DNA of 64,000 nucleotides from Acetoanaerobium noterae (lineage in GTDB: Bacteria > Bacillota > Clostridia > Peptostreptococcales > Filifactoraceae), in contig NZ_FUYN01000002.1 of the NCBI RefSeq assembly GCF_900168025.1, positions 398,343 through 462,342 of the forward strand. Direction: 5' to 3'. Below the pieces are notes generated by a model. It saw nothing but the letters and a program-made list of their open reading frames with translations. It was not told the origin of the DNA and ran no database searches. Position numbers and translations under genes: made by a program. Positions 26,687-36,571 of the stretch are shown here, in pieces. The stretch's first letter is position 1; the number at the start of each line of letters is the position of its first letter.

Positions 26687-27325
26687 ATGAAAAATATAGT
26701 TATTATTGGAGCTGGTGGTTTTGGTAGAGAAGTTGCTTGGCTTATTGAAGATATTAATAAAGAAAATAAGGAATGGAATATTGTTGGATTTGTTGATGAT
26801 AATCAAGATATCCAAGGAACTGAAGTTAATGGATATAAAGTCGTTGGAAATATCAATTGGTTAAAAGAGCAAGAACTATATGTAGTTAATGCAATCGGGG
26901 ATCCAATAACGAAAAAGAAAATTATAGAAAAATTAGATAGTAGCAAGAACCAATATCCAGTATTAATCCATCCAAATGTTGTTTTTTCCGACAGTGTTAA
27001 TTTTGGGGAAGGTTCAATCATTTGCGCCGGGAATATTATTACAGTGAATATTGAAATTGGCAAGCACGTCATTGTAAATCTAGATTGTACAATTGGACAT
27101 GATGCAATTATTGGTGATTATTCAACAGTTCTTCCAAGCGTTAATATATCGGGTTTTGTTGAAACAGAAGAATGTGTAAGCATTGGAACAGGATCAGCTG
27201 TTATCCAAGGTGTAAACATTGGAAGAAACACCGTTGTTGGTGCAGGAGCTGTAGTAGTAAAAGATTTACCAGCAAATTGCACTGCTGTTGGTTCGCCTGC
27301 TAAACCAATTAAGTTTCATGAATAA
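26687..27325 (+). CDS. sugar O/N-acyltransferase (PglD/EpsM/NeuD-like)
   Basis: 212 residues. The N-terminal PglD_N Rossmann-like domain (KNIVIIGAGGFGREVAWLIED) binds the UDP-sugar. The C-terminal part is a left-handed beta helix with hexapeptide repeats (IGKHVIVNLDCTIGHDAIIG, IGRNTVVGAGAVVVKDLP). The catalytic histidine of the family lies in TIGHDA. PglD acetylates the 4-amino group made by PglE. The gene is more AT-rich than the two before it. Downstream, 27330-27431 still encodes a piece of another hexapeptide acyltransferase, which suggests this copy replaced an older one. Confidence 0.88.
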   Translation: MKNIVIIGAGGFGREVAWLIEDINKENKEWNIVGFVDDNQDIQGTEVNGYKVVGNINWLKEQELYVVNAIGDPITKKKIIEKLDSSKNQYPVLIHPNVVFSDSVNFGEGSIICAGNIITVNIEIGKHVIVNLDCTIGHDAIIGDYSTVLPSVNISGFVETEECVSIGTGSAVIQGVNIGRNTVVGAGAVVVKDLPANCTAVGSPAKPIKFHE

Positions 27326-27329
27326 GATA

Positions 27330-27431
27330 TTAGGCAATAACGTGAACATCTGCAGTGGATGCAAAGTGGGTGCAGGTGCTGTGGTGGTTAAGGATATTAC
27401 TGAACTTGGGACATATGTTGGGTTCCGGTGA
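27330..27431 (+). pseudogene. remnant of a hexapeptide acyltransferase C-terminus
   Basis: The 33 codons ending at TGA 27431 read LGNNVNICSGCKVGAGAVVV, then KDITELGTYVGF. This is the end of a left-handed beta-helix acyltransferase (G-A-G-A-V-V-V-K-D, then GTYVG). There is no start codon or N-terminal part. It lies right behind the intact PglD-like gene and is not a copy of that gene's end (which reads VKDLPANCTAVGSPAKP). Its codons are richer in G, like the 24881-26682 genes. It looks like a scar of gene replacement. Confidence 0.7.
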
Positions 27432-27466
27432 GAAAGATAGATTAAATGTTGTGAGGAGAAGAGAAA

Positions 27467-28633
27467 ATGGAATTACTCTTTAAAATATTATTTTATATAA
27501 GTGCATTTATTATTGTTTGGGCTATGGTAGGCTATCCAGTATCTTTAAAGATAATTGGTAAGATCTATAAGTCTAGAAAACTAAAGAAAGACTACAAACA
27601 TCAGCCAACGGTTACAGTTATGGTTGTAGCTCATAATGAAGAAAAAGTAATTCTTGAGAAACTCCATAATATCATTAAACTTGATTATCCCAAAGAGAAG
27701 ATTGAGTTTTTAATATCATCAGATAACAGCACGGATAGAACAAATGAAATAGTTAAGGAATTTATAGCTAATCATTCTGAATATAACATAAGACTTTATG
27801 AAGTTAAAGCCCGTATGGGGAAAACTAATGCACAGAATGAAGCTCAAAAAACAGTATCAACAGAGTATCTTGTAATGACAGATGCAAACTCAATGATGGA
27901 TAAAAACTCTGTTAGAGAATTAATGGCAGCTTTTACTTCAGAGAACATTGCATATGTTTCAGGTAGACTATCTATAGTGAATCAAGAAGCCAGTGATGTA
28001 AGTAATGCTGAGGCTAGTTATTGGGATAGTGATTTAGCGGCTAGAGAAATTGAAGGTAGAATACAGACTATTACTGCGGGTAATGGAGCATTATATGCCT
28101 GTAGAACAAAAGATTACTATGATTTTAACCCAATTCAATGCCATGATAGTGCAATGCCTCCATTGTATGCACTTGAGGGTAAAAGAGCAATAGCGAATCA
28201 TGATGCAATTGCTTATGAAAAAGCAGGGGAAGTTATAGAAGATGAGTTTGGTAGAAAGGTAAGGATGAACCGAATAATCCTTAAACAGATACTACCAGAT
28301 GTCAGGATATTAAATGTGTTCAAATACGGATGGTTTTCTTACTTTTATTTTGGTCACAGGACGTGTAGGTACTTACTTTGGATATCACACTTTATATTGT
28401 TTGTTTTGAGTGCTTTTTTAATTAGCGGATCATGGTTTTATATGTTGGCATTTATAGGGCAAGTTCTTTTTTACTTTTTAGCTTTGTTAAAAGCGATTAC
28501 TAAATCACAGAATAAATATCTAACTTTGATTTATTATTACACAGTAACAATAATAGCCCAATGGGTCGGAGTATACAGAATATTAACAAGCAAGGCTAAA
28601 CCGTTTTGGGATAAAGCTGAAAGTACAAGGTAG
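27467..28633 (+). CDS. membrane-bound family 2 glycosyltransferase
   Basis: 388 residues. An N-terminal membrane helix ([20 protein letters not shown]) precedes a GT-A domain at about 45-270 with [14 protein letters not shown], the first aspartate in SSDNSTDRT, and MTDANS in place of the usual DxD. The C-terminal 110 residues contain three to four membrane helices ([17 protein letters not shown] and following). The layout resembles processive or poly-isoprenyl-linked glycosyltransferases, but no QxxRW motif is evident, so processive synthesis is not supported. The acceptor is unknown. GAGGAGAAGAGAAA precedes the ATG. Confidence 0.85.
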   Translation: MELLFKILFYISAFIIVWAMVGYPVSLKIIGKIYKSRKLKKDYKHQPTVTVMVVAHNEEKVILEKLHNIIKLDYPKEKIEFLISSDNSTDRTNEIVKEFIANHSEYNIRLYEVKARMGKTNAQNEAQKTVSTEYLVMTDANSMMDKNSVRELMAAFTSENIAYVSGRLSIVNQEASDVSNAEASYWDSDLAAREIEGRIQTITAGNGALYACRTKDYYDFNPIQCHDSAMPPLYALEGKRAIANHDAIAYEKAGEVIEDEFGRKVRMNRIILKQILPDVRILNVFKYGWFSYFYFGHRTCRYLLWISHFILFVLSAFLISGSWFYMLAFIGQVLFYFLALLKAITKSQNKYLTLIYYYTVTIIAQWVGVYRILTSKAKPFWDKAESTR

Positions 28634-28643
28634 GGGGATTGAA

Positions 28644-29810
28644 ATGAAAATAACAATAGCGGGAACTGGTTATGTTGGTTTATCTAATGCAGTTCTCTTA
28701 GCGCAAAATAATGAAGTAATAGCATTGGATATCATCCAAGACAAGGTTAATATGATTAACAATAAAAAATCACCAATTATTGATGCAGAAATTGAAGAAT
28801 ACTTAGCTACTAGAGAATTGAATTTAAATGCTACTACTGATAATTATGTTGCGTTTAAAGATGCTGATTATGTAATTATTGCTACGCCTACTAATTATGA
28901 CCCTGAAAAAAACTACTTTAACACAAGAACCGTTGAGGCAGTTATTGCTAATGTTCTTTCAATAAATCCAGAAGCTGTTATGATAATTAAATCTACGGTA
29001 CCTGTTGGATATACAGACTCAATTAAAGAAAAATTCGAAACAGAGAATATCATTTTTTCGCCAGAATTCTTAAGAGAAGGAAAAGCTTTATACGATAATT
29101 TATATCCATCAAGAATTGTTGTAGGAGAGCAGTCTGAGAGAGCAAAAGTATTTGCTGAACTATTAGCTTATGGTGCGATCAAGAAGGACATTCCAATTCT
29201 TTATACAAATCCAACCGAAGCCGAAGCAATTAAACTCTTTGCCAATACTTATCTTGCTTTAAGAGTTGCTTACTTTAATGAACTTGACTCTTATGCAGAG
29301 GTAAGAGGTCTTGATACTAAACAAATTATTGAGGGTGTGGGGATGGATCCACGGATAGGGACGCATTATAATAATCCTTCATTTGGTTATGGTGGATATT
29401 GCTTACCCAAGGATACAAAGCAGTTGTTAGCCAATTACCAGGATGTTCCCCAAAATATAATGGGGGCGGTAGTGGAGGCAAACAGAACAAGAAAAGACCA
29501 TATTGCAGAGATGATTATTAAAAGAAATCCTAAGATTGTAGGTATTTATCGGCTAACTATGAAGATGGATTCTGATAACTTCCGTCAATCCGCTATCCAG
29601 GGAGTCATGAAACGTATCAAAGCCAAAGGTATCGAGGTTGTTGTATATGAGCCAGCTCTTAAAGAGGATGAGTTCTATCATTCAAGAGTGATAAAAGACT
29701 TTGATGAGTTTAAGAAAATTTCTGATGTTATTGTGGCAAATAGGTTGTCTGATGAGATTAAGGATGTAGTAGACAAGGTTTATACAAGAGATTTGTTTAG
29801 TAGAGATTAA
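28644..29810 (+). CDS. ugd: UDP-glucose/UDP-sugar 6-dehydrogenase
   Basis: 388 residues. The N-terminal NAD-binding domain has [19 protein letters not shown]. The central helical domain carries the substrate glutamate/lysine region ([16 protein letters not shown]). The catalytic cysteine is Cys253 within [15 protein letters not shown]. The C-terminal UDP-binding domain includes [12 protein letters not shown]. The reaction oxidises UDP-glucose (or a related UDP-sugar) to the uronic acid with two NAD+. It supplies an acidic sugar for the glycan built by the surrounding genes. It is close in size to compact Ugd enzymes of Gram-positive capsule loci. Confidence 0.93.
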   Translation: MKITIAGTGYVGLSNAVLLAQNNEVIALDIIQDKVNMINNKKSPIIDAEIEEYLATRELNLNATTDNYVAFKDADYVIIATPTNYDPEKNYFNTRTVEAVIANVLSINPEAVMIIKSTVPVGYTDSIKEKFETENIIFSPEFLREGKALYDNLYPSRIVVGEQSERAKVFAELLAYGAIKKDIPILYTNPTEAEAIKLFANTYLALRVAYFNELDSYAEVRGLDTKQIIEGVGMDPRIGTHYNNPSFGYGGYCLPKDTKQLLANYQDVPQNIMGAVVEANRTRKDHIAEMIIKRNPKIVGIYRLTMKMDSDNFRQSAIQGVMKRIKAKGIEVVVYEPALKEDEFYHSRVIKDFDEFKKISDVIVANRLSDEIKDVVDKVYTRDLFSRD

Positions 29811-29840
29811 ATAATATGATAGGTTAAGGGGTTTTAATAT

Positions 29841-30626
29841 ATGGATTTGCAAGTACTTGTGGCAACAATGCATCAGAAAGATTATAGTTTGATAGACAAA
29901 ATGAATATCAATTCCGATGCAATTGTGATAAATCAATGTGATGAAAATAGCGAAAATGAAATTCAGCATGATGGGAAGAAAGTGAAATGGTTCAATGATT
30001 CTGATAGAGGGTTAAGCAAAAGTAGAAATATGGCATTGAAACATGCTACAGGAGATATTTGTGTTTTGGCTGATGATGATTTGGAGTATGTTGAAAACTA
30101 TAGCGATTTAATCATAGAACAGTTTAAGTTACATCCACAAGCAGACATTATTACCTTCCAAGTAGAAGGGATAGAGAAAAAATTTAAAAGTTATTATAAA
30201 GAGTCGAGAAAATTAAACTACTTTACTTCTATGAAGATATCATCAGTTGAAGTTGCATTTAGATTAGAAAAGGTAAAAGAGCAAGATATAAAGTTTGATG
30301 AAAATTTTGGTGCGGGATCAAGATATAAAATGGGAGAAGAGAATATTTTTCTTGCTCATTGTATTAAAAATGGGCTAAAAATCGCATATGTTCCCGTGAA
30401 AATTGCTGACTTACATATAGGTGAATCTTCGTGGTTCAATGGTTATAATAAAGGCTATTTTATTAGTAAAGGTGCTCAGTTTACTGCAATGTCAAAATCG
30501 CTATCTTTATTGTATATTTTGCAATTTGCTTTAAGAAAACGTAATTTATATAAAAAAGAAACCTCTCTGATGAACGCTTTAAAAATTATGTTGCAGGGGC
30601 GAAGTGAGTATTTGAAACTTATGTAA
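29841..30626 (+). CDS. family 2 glycosyltransferase (short GT-A type)
   Basis: 261 residues. It lacks the usual N-terminal PxVSVIIPTYN but keeps the diagnostic core: RGLSKSRNMALKHATGDICV, followed by the metal-binding LADDDLEY. A later motif (GEENIFLAHCIKNGLKIAYV) fits the acceptor/base region of GT2. No membrane segments are evident. It adds one sugar to a lipid-linked intermediate at the cytoplasmic face; donor and linkage cannot be read from the sequence. Confidence 0.82.
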   Translation: MDLQVLVATMHQKDYSLIDKMNINSDAIVINQCDENSENEIQHDGKKVKWFNDSDRGLSKSRNMALKHATGDICVLADDDLEYVENYSDLIIEQFKLHPQADIITFQVEGIEKKFKSYYKESRKLNYFTSMKISSVEVAFRLEKVKEQDIKFDENFGAGSRYKMGEENIFLAHCIKNGLKIAYVPVKIADLHIGESSWFNGYNKGYFISKGAQFTAMSKSLSLLYILQFALRKRNLYKKETSLMNALKIMLQGRSEYLKLM

Positions 30627-30654
30627 ATAAAACTATAGATTAGAGGTTATACAA

Positions 30655-31674
30655 ATGAAGTTTTTTTTTGTAGGTGATTTAAAAAATAATACAGGACCTG
30701 CAATGGCAAATAAAGCTATTCGAAAAGGTCTTTTAGGAAATAAAAGTGTAGTTTTTTCGGATGCCAATAACAAGTTAACGAGGGCTTTAGAAATTGTAGT
30801 TAAGATTTTATTTTCAGACGGAGTTTGTTTTTGTAGTTTTTCAAAAGCAACTATCTTTGGAATTAGGATAGCAAAACTCTTCAATAAAAAGACTTTTTAC
30901 TTGATGCATGGATATTCAACGCTTGAAAATAGAATTAATAACGAAAATATTACTGAAAAGCAACTTATGAAAATTAATAAGTGTGAGAAGTATATATTCA
31001 GAAATGTGGATCATATTTTTTGTGTATCAGAAGCTTTCATGAATTATATGAAAGATGCAGAACCTACATTCAAAGAAAAGTTTGATTATAATTATAATGG
31101 TTTAGATTTAAATAAAATCAAGAACAGCACTGTAAAATATTCTGCAAACAAGAAACAAGGACAAATTGTTTCTATTGGAGGTGGAATGAAGCAAAAAAAC
31201 AATTTAGCGGTTTGCGCGGCCATTGATAAACTTAATAAAGAAAAAAACATGGGTTTAAAATATATAGTTATAGGACTTCCATACACTGACAAAGAAAAGA
31301 TATGCAGCTATGATTTTGTTACTTACTATGATGAACTACCCCATGAAAAAGTGCTGGAAATTCTAGCTGAAAGTTATTTATATGTACAGAATAGTAGCTT
31401 TGAAACTTTTGGATTGGCTTTGATTGAAGCATTATTTTCAAATTGCAATTTATTGGTGTCAAGAAGAGTAGGTGCAATTGGGGTAATTAAAACTATAACT
31501 GATACAGACTTAATATTTAATCAGGATAACATTGAAGAAATTTCAAGTAAGATTGAAAAAATTATAAATATTGGGAATGCTAGAAGGCTAATGAGAGGTG
31601 TTCTTGAAGATGAAATTGGTTTAGAAAGAGCATCAGAATCGTTATTAAATAAGATTTTAAAAACCATTAGATAA
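30655..31674 (+). CDS. family 4-like (GT-B) glycosyltransferase
   Basis: 339 residues. The N-terminal half shows MKFFFVGDLKNNTGPAMANK and a GYSTLENR loop. The C-terminal half carries the GT4 donor-site signature near 250-275 (NSSFETFGLALIEALFSNCN), with the glutamates that hold the nucleotide sugar. IVSIGGGMKQKNNLAVCAAI marks the start of the second Rossmann domain. It is a retaining GT-B enzyme, cytosolic, within the Wzy-type locus. Substrates unknown. Confidence 0.85.
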   Translation: MKFFFVGDLKNNTGPAMANKAIRKGLLGNKSVVFSDANNKLTRALEIVVKILFSDGVCFCSFSKATIFGIRIAKLFNKKTFYLMHGYSTLENRINNENITEKQLMKINKCEKYIFRNVDHIFCVSEAFMNYMKDAEPTFKEKFDYNYNGLDLNKIKNSTVKYSANKKQGQIVSIGGGMKQKNNLAVCAAIDKLNKEKNMGLKYIVIGLPYTDKEKICSYDFVTYYDELPHEKVLEILAESYLYVQNSSFETFGLALIEALFSNCNLLVSRRVGAIGVIKTITDTDLIFNQDNIEEISSKIEKIINIGNARRLMRGVLEDEIGLERASESLLNKILKTIR

Positions 31675-31706
31675 GATATTTAATATATGAAATGGAGAAA
31701 TGAAGT

Positions 31707-32621
31707 ATGTTATCAATATTAACACCCACTTATAACAGAGCATATATCTTGCCACAATTATTTGAATCATTGAAAAGACAATCCAAGAAGGGGTTTGAAT
31801 GGATTGTAGTAGATGACGGCTCTACAGATAATACTGAAGAAATTGTTAGAAAATGGAAAGATTCAGAGATAGAATTCAATATAAACTATATTAAACAAGA
31901 TAATGGAGGAAAGCATAGAGCTATAAACAAAGGAATCAACTTTGCACAATATGATTTCACATATATTCTTGATAGCGATGATTACTTAACTAATAATGCT
32001 GTAGAGTTAATTTATAAATGGATAAAAGAGATTGATAATGCTGAAAGATATGTTGGGGTTTCAGGCTGTAAGGGAAAGTATGATGGTAACCAGTTAATTA
32101 GAATTGGAGATTTTCCTGATGAGAATAAGTATGTTGATTCTAATAATATAGATAGAATTAAAAATAAACTTCAGGGAGACAAAGCCGAAATATATAGAAC
32201 TGAAATCTTGAAAAAGTATCCTTTTCCCGAATTTGAGGGAGAAAAATTTTTATGGGAGGCTGTGGTTTGGAATAAAATAGCCTCAGATGGATTTTTAATT
32301 AGATGGTTTCCAGAGATAATTTGTATTTGTGATTATTTACATGATGGTTTGACAAATACAGATTCTGAATATAGGAAACTGTCAAACTTTAATGGCTATA
32401 CTTTGTTAGAAAAAATGAACTGTAATACACTACCTTTCCCTTACAACTTCTTCTCAGCAGGTAGATACTATAAAATTGCAAAACAAAAGAAATTTAAGTC
32501 ACAAAAAATTCTAGAAGCATTAGATATTGAAAAATCATTTCTTTGTTTAGGTATATTTATGAATTTTGTTAAGGAGTTCGTTAAGACTCGAATGACAAGT
32601 AAAGGAGGGTCTAAGACATGA
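31707..32621 (+). CDS. family 2 glycosyltransferase
   Basis: 304 residues. The classic GT-A opening (MLSILTPTYNRAYILPQLFE) is followed by WIVVDDGSTDNTEEIVRKW, the DNGGKHRAINKGI loop and the metal-binding motif YILDSDDYL. The C-terminal half fits GT2 acceptor domains. It ends by ATGA overlap (4 bases) with the polymerase gene, showing translational coupling in the glycan operon. Confidence 0.9.
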   Translation: MLSILTPTYNRAYILPQLFESLKRQSKKGFEWIVVDDGSTDNTEEIVRKWKDSEIEFNINYIKQDNGGKHRAINKGINFAQYDFTYILDSDDYLTNNAVELIYKWIKEIDNAERYVGVSGCKGKYDGNQLIRIGDFPDENKYVDSNNIDRIKNKLQGDKAEIYRTEILKKYPFPEFEGEKFLWEAVVWNKIASDGFLIRWFPEIICICDYLHDGLTNTDSEYRKLSNFNGYTLLEKMNCNTLPFPYNFFSAGRYYKIAKQKKFKSQKILEALDIEKSFLCLGIFMNFVKEFVKTRMTSKGGSKT

Positions 32622-33958
32622 GACTTGTAAATCTCAAAGTGTTTAGTTGGTCAGTTTTATACAGAGTTATCATGGAGTATATATATGTTTCGGTCTTACA
32701 TGTAAAATACCCTCTAACTTATGAAGTAGAATTTTCATTGCATAGATATGTTATGTCGTGGGCTTTTTTTTTAATTTTCAATTTCTTAATATCTAATTTG
32801 TATAATAAAAATTCAAATATTAAAATCTCTTCTGTGATTATTATTATTCTATTCTATGTGAGTTATATACCGACGACTATCCATGACTCATATAATAGTA
32901 ATGAGTGGGCCTATTTTATATATCACAATTTTTATTGGTTGATATTGTTTTGTTTTAATCAATTACTCGAAAGAAAGAAAATTAGCTTACCAAAAATACA
33001 AATAAAGGGTTTAAAAAGAATATTCACTCCAGAAACGATAAGGTACATAATACAGATTATGGCAGTTCTGTTCGTTGTGTATACATCATTTAAAGTTTAC
33101 GGAAGGATTTATTTTCACTTTGGATTATCAGATGTATACGATTTGAGATTTAATGAATCCTTATCAAATTTTGGAACATTGTATTCGCTTGTTCTTACTT
33201 GGAGTGGAACAATAATAATTCCTGTAATGGCAGTATACAATTACAAAAAAAAGAACTATTATAGTTTCTTCTATCTATTAATTGCACAAATAATATCATT
33301 TTCAATTGCAGGGCATAAAACGCAATTTTTTTTAATCCCCATAGGGATAGCATCAATTTACTTTTTAAACAACAAAAATCTGAGGTATTTGCCATTTGCT
33401 TTTGTTAGTTTAAATCTATTATCATTATTAGAATTAGTTATTAAAAAAACTGATATCCTTTTTGATTATTTCATTAGAAGGATATTCTTTGTTCCAGCAT
33501 TATTAAACTCCTATTACTTTGACTACTTTAGCAGAAACTCAAAACTACTTCTATTTGAAGATATGTTTTTCTCAAGATTTTTCATAAAAGTTTTTGGCTT
33601 ATCTCCGAATTATGAGGTACCATCTGCAAAAATTATTGGATTGAATTATTTAGGTAGAGAAGAATTGTTGGCCAATAATGGAATGTTTTCATACGCTTAT
33701 GCTGATTTAGGTTTTCTAGGGATAATACTCGGGGCATTCTCTTTAGTTGTACTCTTACAGATGATTAACTGGATTATGAATAGAATGGATATATCATATG
33801 CGGGTATTGTCATAGTAATATTTACAATAGCCTTTTTAAGTGTTTCTATTAGTTCAGTTTTTTATTCTTACCTAGTTCCATTAATACTCATAAGATTTGT
33901 TTTTTCTGATGAGTTAAATAAGAAACAAAACTTGGAAAGAATCAAGGAGGAACTTTAA
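32618..33958 (+). CDS. Wzy-like O-antigen/capsule polymerase
   Basis: 446 residues with about 10-12 predicted membrane segments (WAFFLIFNFLIS, VIIIILFYVSYIPTT, FSLVVLLQMINWIM, IVIVIFTIAFLSVSISSVFY) and an external loop after YFDYFSRNSK. There are no soluble domains. The composition and topology match the oligosaccharide-repeat polymerases found beside Wzx flippases. Wzy proteins share little sequence, so the call rests on topology and context. It overlaps the preceding gene by four bases and the next by one. Confidence 0.75.
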   Translation: MRLVNLKVFSWSVLYRVIMEYIYVSVLHVKYPLTYEVEFSLHRYVMSWAFFLIFNFLISNLYNKNSNIKISSVIIIILFYVSYIPTTIHDSYNSNEWAYFIYHNFYWLILFCFNQLLERKKISLPKIQIKGLKRIFTPETIRYIIQIMAVLFVVYTSFKVYGRIYFHFGLSDVYDLRFNESLSNFGTLYSLVLTWSGTIIIPVMAVYNYKKKNYYSFFYLLIAQIISFSIAGHKTQFFLIPIGIASIYFLNNKNLRYLPFAFVSLNLLSLLELVIKKTDILFDYFIRRIFFVPALLNSYYFDYFSRNSKLLLFEDMFFSRFFIKVFGLSPNYEVPSAKIIGLNYLGREELLANNGMFSYAYADLGFLGIILGAFSLVVLLQMINWIMNRMDISYAGIVIVIFTIAFLSVSISSVFYSYLVPLILIRFVFSDELNKKQNLERIKEEL

Positions 33959-34896
33959 TGATAGATCTATCAATTGTTATGGTAACTTACAATCACGAAA
34001 AATATGTAAAAGATGCCATAGAAAGCATATTAATGCAATGGACTCAATATAAGTATGAGATACTTATTGGAGATGATTCTTCTGAAGATACTACTGCGAA
34101 AATACTTGGGGAGTATCAGGAGTTATATCCAGACAAAATAAGATTAATTAAAAGAACTGAGAACATAGGAGCAACAAAAAATTTACACGATCTTTTACTG
34201 AAAACAAAAGGAAGATATATTGCTTATCTAGAAGGTGATGATTTTTGGAGTGATAATGGTAAAATTGAAAAACAGATTAGTTTACTTGAATGTGGATTTT
34301 ATTTTGGCATAGCTCACGCAAATTATAGAGTTGATATGAAAGGAAATATTTTCGGCGAAACCTGTTACTTCGACGAGCCTACAGAAATAACAATTAACGA
34401 TTTGTTAAAGACGTCGGGGATATTTCATACTGCAACACTAATGCATAAGAATTTTTTCTTAAATTCTGATTTAGATTTCAGCATAATATTTGAAGCACAC
34501 AAACTTATATCAGATTACACTATAGCATGTCTTTGTTTAAATAATGGTCCGATTCTTTACATCCCAGACAAGTTAAGTTCTTATAGGGAAAATCTTTCCA
34601 ATAATGGCGGAAATGCAAGTGCAATTATTAGACGTAATATGATAGGGGAGTATGAAGAAATAATTACTATGTATAGTAAACTTGAAAGCTATTTCGATAA
34701 AAAATATAACTTTGATTATACTAAAGCAGTGCGAGCATTAGAACTTATTTCTACCTATTTGGTAAAAAAGAATACAACACTAAAACATATTTCAGGATTT
34801 ACAAGAAAGTTATCTTATAAAACTAAACTCTTCACAATACACTTATTCGTAAGGAAACTTTGTTCATATATTAGAAAAAAATTAATAGTTTTCTAA
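33958..34896 (+). CDS. family 2 glycosyltransferase
   Basis: 312 residues. GT-A fold: IDLSIVMVTYNHEKYVKDAI, EILIGDDSSEDTTAKI, NIGATKNLHDLL, and the metal-binding YLEGDDFW, which is typical of GT2 enzymes near capsule and O-antigen genes. The ATG shares a base with the TAA of the polymerase gene. Confidence 0.9.
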   Translation: MIDLSIVMVTYNHEKYVKDAIESILMQWTQYKYEILIGDDSSEDTTAKILGEYQELYPDKIRLIKRTENIGATKNLHDLLLKTKGRYIAYLEGDDFWSDNGKIEKQISLLECGFYFGIAHANYRVDMKGNIFGETCYFDEPTEITINDLLKTSGIFHTATLMHKNFFLNSDLDFSIIFEAHKLISDYTIACLCLNNGPILYIPDKLSSYRENLSNNGGNASAIIRRNMIGEYEEIITMYSKLESYFDKKYNFDYTKAVRALELISTYLVKKNTTLKHISGFTRKLSYKTKLFTIHLFVRKLCSYIRKKLIVF

Positions 34897-34960
34897 TTTG
34901 AACTATATCAGAAGAAGCAAGGCTGAAAGAAAATTTCGCTTTTTAGAAAGAAGGGATATA

Positions 34961-36418
34961 ATGCAAACAGAAAGCATTAAATCAAATATAGTCTCTTCCC
35001 TAATGTGGAAACTATTAGAGAGAAGTGGAACACAAGGTATACAATTTATCGTCCAAATTATTCTAGCAAGACTTCTTTCGCCTGAAGAGTTCGGTGTTAT
35101 TGCTATAGTAATGGTGTTTATACTTCTAGCCAATGTATTTGTACAAAGTGGCTTTAATACAGCATTAATCCAAAAAAAGAACGCGGATGAAGTTGATTTT
35201 TCATCAGTTTTGTATTTAAGTTTAGGAGTTGCTACAATATTATATACTGTTATCTTTTTCTGCGCCCCCTTTGTAGCAAAATTTTACAACCAACCTGTAT
35301 TAACAAATGTGCTTAGAATATTATCAATTACTTTGTTTATTGGAGCAGTAAACTCTATTCAAAACGCCTTTGTAGCAAAACATATGTTATTCAAGAAATT
35401 GTTTGTATGCAGTTTAGGTGCTGTGATTATCTCGGGGGTTATTGGTATAGTTGCTGCATATAGGGGTATGGGTGTCTGGGCTTTAGTTGCTCAACAATTG
35501 ACTAATCAATTAACAGTTGCAGTATTATTATGGTCTACTGTTAAATGGAGACCTCAATTGGTATTCTCAATTCAAAGAGTAAAGAGCCTTTTTTCCTACG
35601 GATCAAAGCTGCTTGCATCAGGCTTGATTGACACTCTATATAGAGAGTTGACAACCCTTATTATTGGAAGGGTTTATAGTCCATCGATGATAGGTTTTTA
35701 TAATAGAGGACAACAATTTCCACAGTTGATTGTAGCGAATATTAACGGCTCAATTCAATCTGTAATGCTACCAGCATTATCAGCTTGTCAAGATGACAAA
35801 AAGAGAGTTAAGGAAATGATGAGAAGAGCAATAGTATCAAGTTCCTTTCTGATTTTCCCTATGATGATAGGTATGGCTGTAGTGTCAAAACAATTAGTAC
35901 TGATTGTACTAACAGAAAAGTGGTTACCTGCAGTACCGTTCTTGCAGATATCATGTTTGACTTTTTCACTATGGCCAATTCATACAGCTAACTTACAAGC
36001 AATTAATGCAATGGGTAGAAGCGATATATTTTTGCGACTAGAGATTATTAAGAAAACTGTTGGCCTAATAATTCTGGGAATTACATTACCTTTCGGAGTA
36101 TACGCATTGGCGCTAGGAGTTGCTATCAGTGGAATTATTTTTACATTCATTAACGCTTATCCGAACAAACAGTTGCTAAATTATAGCTATAAGGAGCAAT
36201 TGATAGATATAATGCCATCTCTTTTCATTTCTATTACTATGGGAGGAATAGTCTATTCTTTAAATCTCTTTAGCTTTAACGATTGGCAGATACTTATACT
36301 TCAAATAATTTTAGGAGTAAGTATTTATATTGGATTGGCCAGAACATTTAATTTAGAAAGCTTTAACTACTTAGTTAGAACGATTAGACAATTGAAAAGA
36401 AAAAATGAATATAGTTAG
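34961..36418 (+). CDS. Wzx-type polysaccharide flippase (MOP/PST family)
   Basis: 485 residues with about 12-14 membrane helices. N-terminal family features are visible: SNIVSSLMWKLLERSGTQGIQFIVQ cut into QIILARLLSPEEFG and VIAIVMVFILLANVFVQSGF. The WzxC-like signature NTALIQKKNADEVDFSSVLY follows. It moves undecaprenyl-linked oligosaccharide across the membrane for polymerisation by the Wzy protein. ATG 34961 is chosen because AGAAGGGATATA lies just upstream; the region 34898-34960 is more likely untranslated. Confidence 0.88.
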   Translation: MQTESIKSNIVSSLMWKLLERSGTQGIQFIVQIILARLLSPEEFGVIAIVMVFILLANVFVQSGFNTALIQKKNADEVDFSSVLYLSLGVATILYTVIFFCAPFVAKFYNQPVLTNVLRILSITLFIGAVNSIQNAFVAKHMLFKKLFVCSLGAVIISGVIGIVAAYRGMGVWALVAQQLTNQLTVAVLLWSTVKWRPQLVFSIQRVKSLFSYGSKLLASGLIDTLYRELTTLIIGRVYSPSMIGFYNRGQQFPQLIVANINGSIQSVMLPALSACQDDKKRVKEMMRRAIVSSSFLIFPMMIGMAVVSKQLVLIVLTEKWLPAVPFLQISCLTFSLWPIHTANLQAINAMGRSDIFLRLEIIKKTVGLIILGITLPFGVYALALGVAISGIIFTFINAYPNKQLLNYSYKEQLIDIMPSLFISITMGGIVYSLNLFSFNDWQILILQIILGVSIYIGLARTFNLESFNYLVRTIRQLKRKNEYS

Positions 36419-36571
36419 GAAAGGTTAAACACAGACCATAACAATGGTTAATATTATCACTATTGTAATATTCTGATTAATATTTGTTCCGCTTAGTTTG
36501 TTTTAATATAACTGTGTATTTAGGCATAACAATATGCTGTAAATAAACAATCAAGTAGAAAGGAAGATTTT

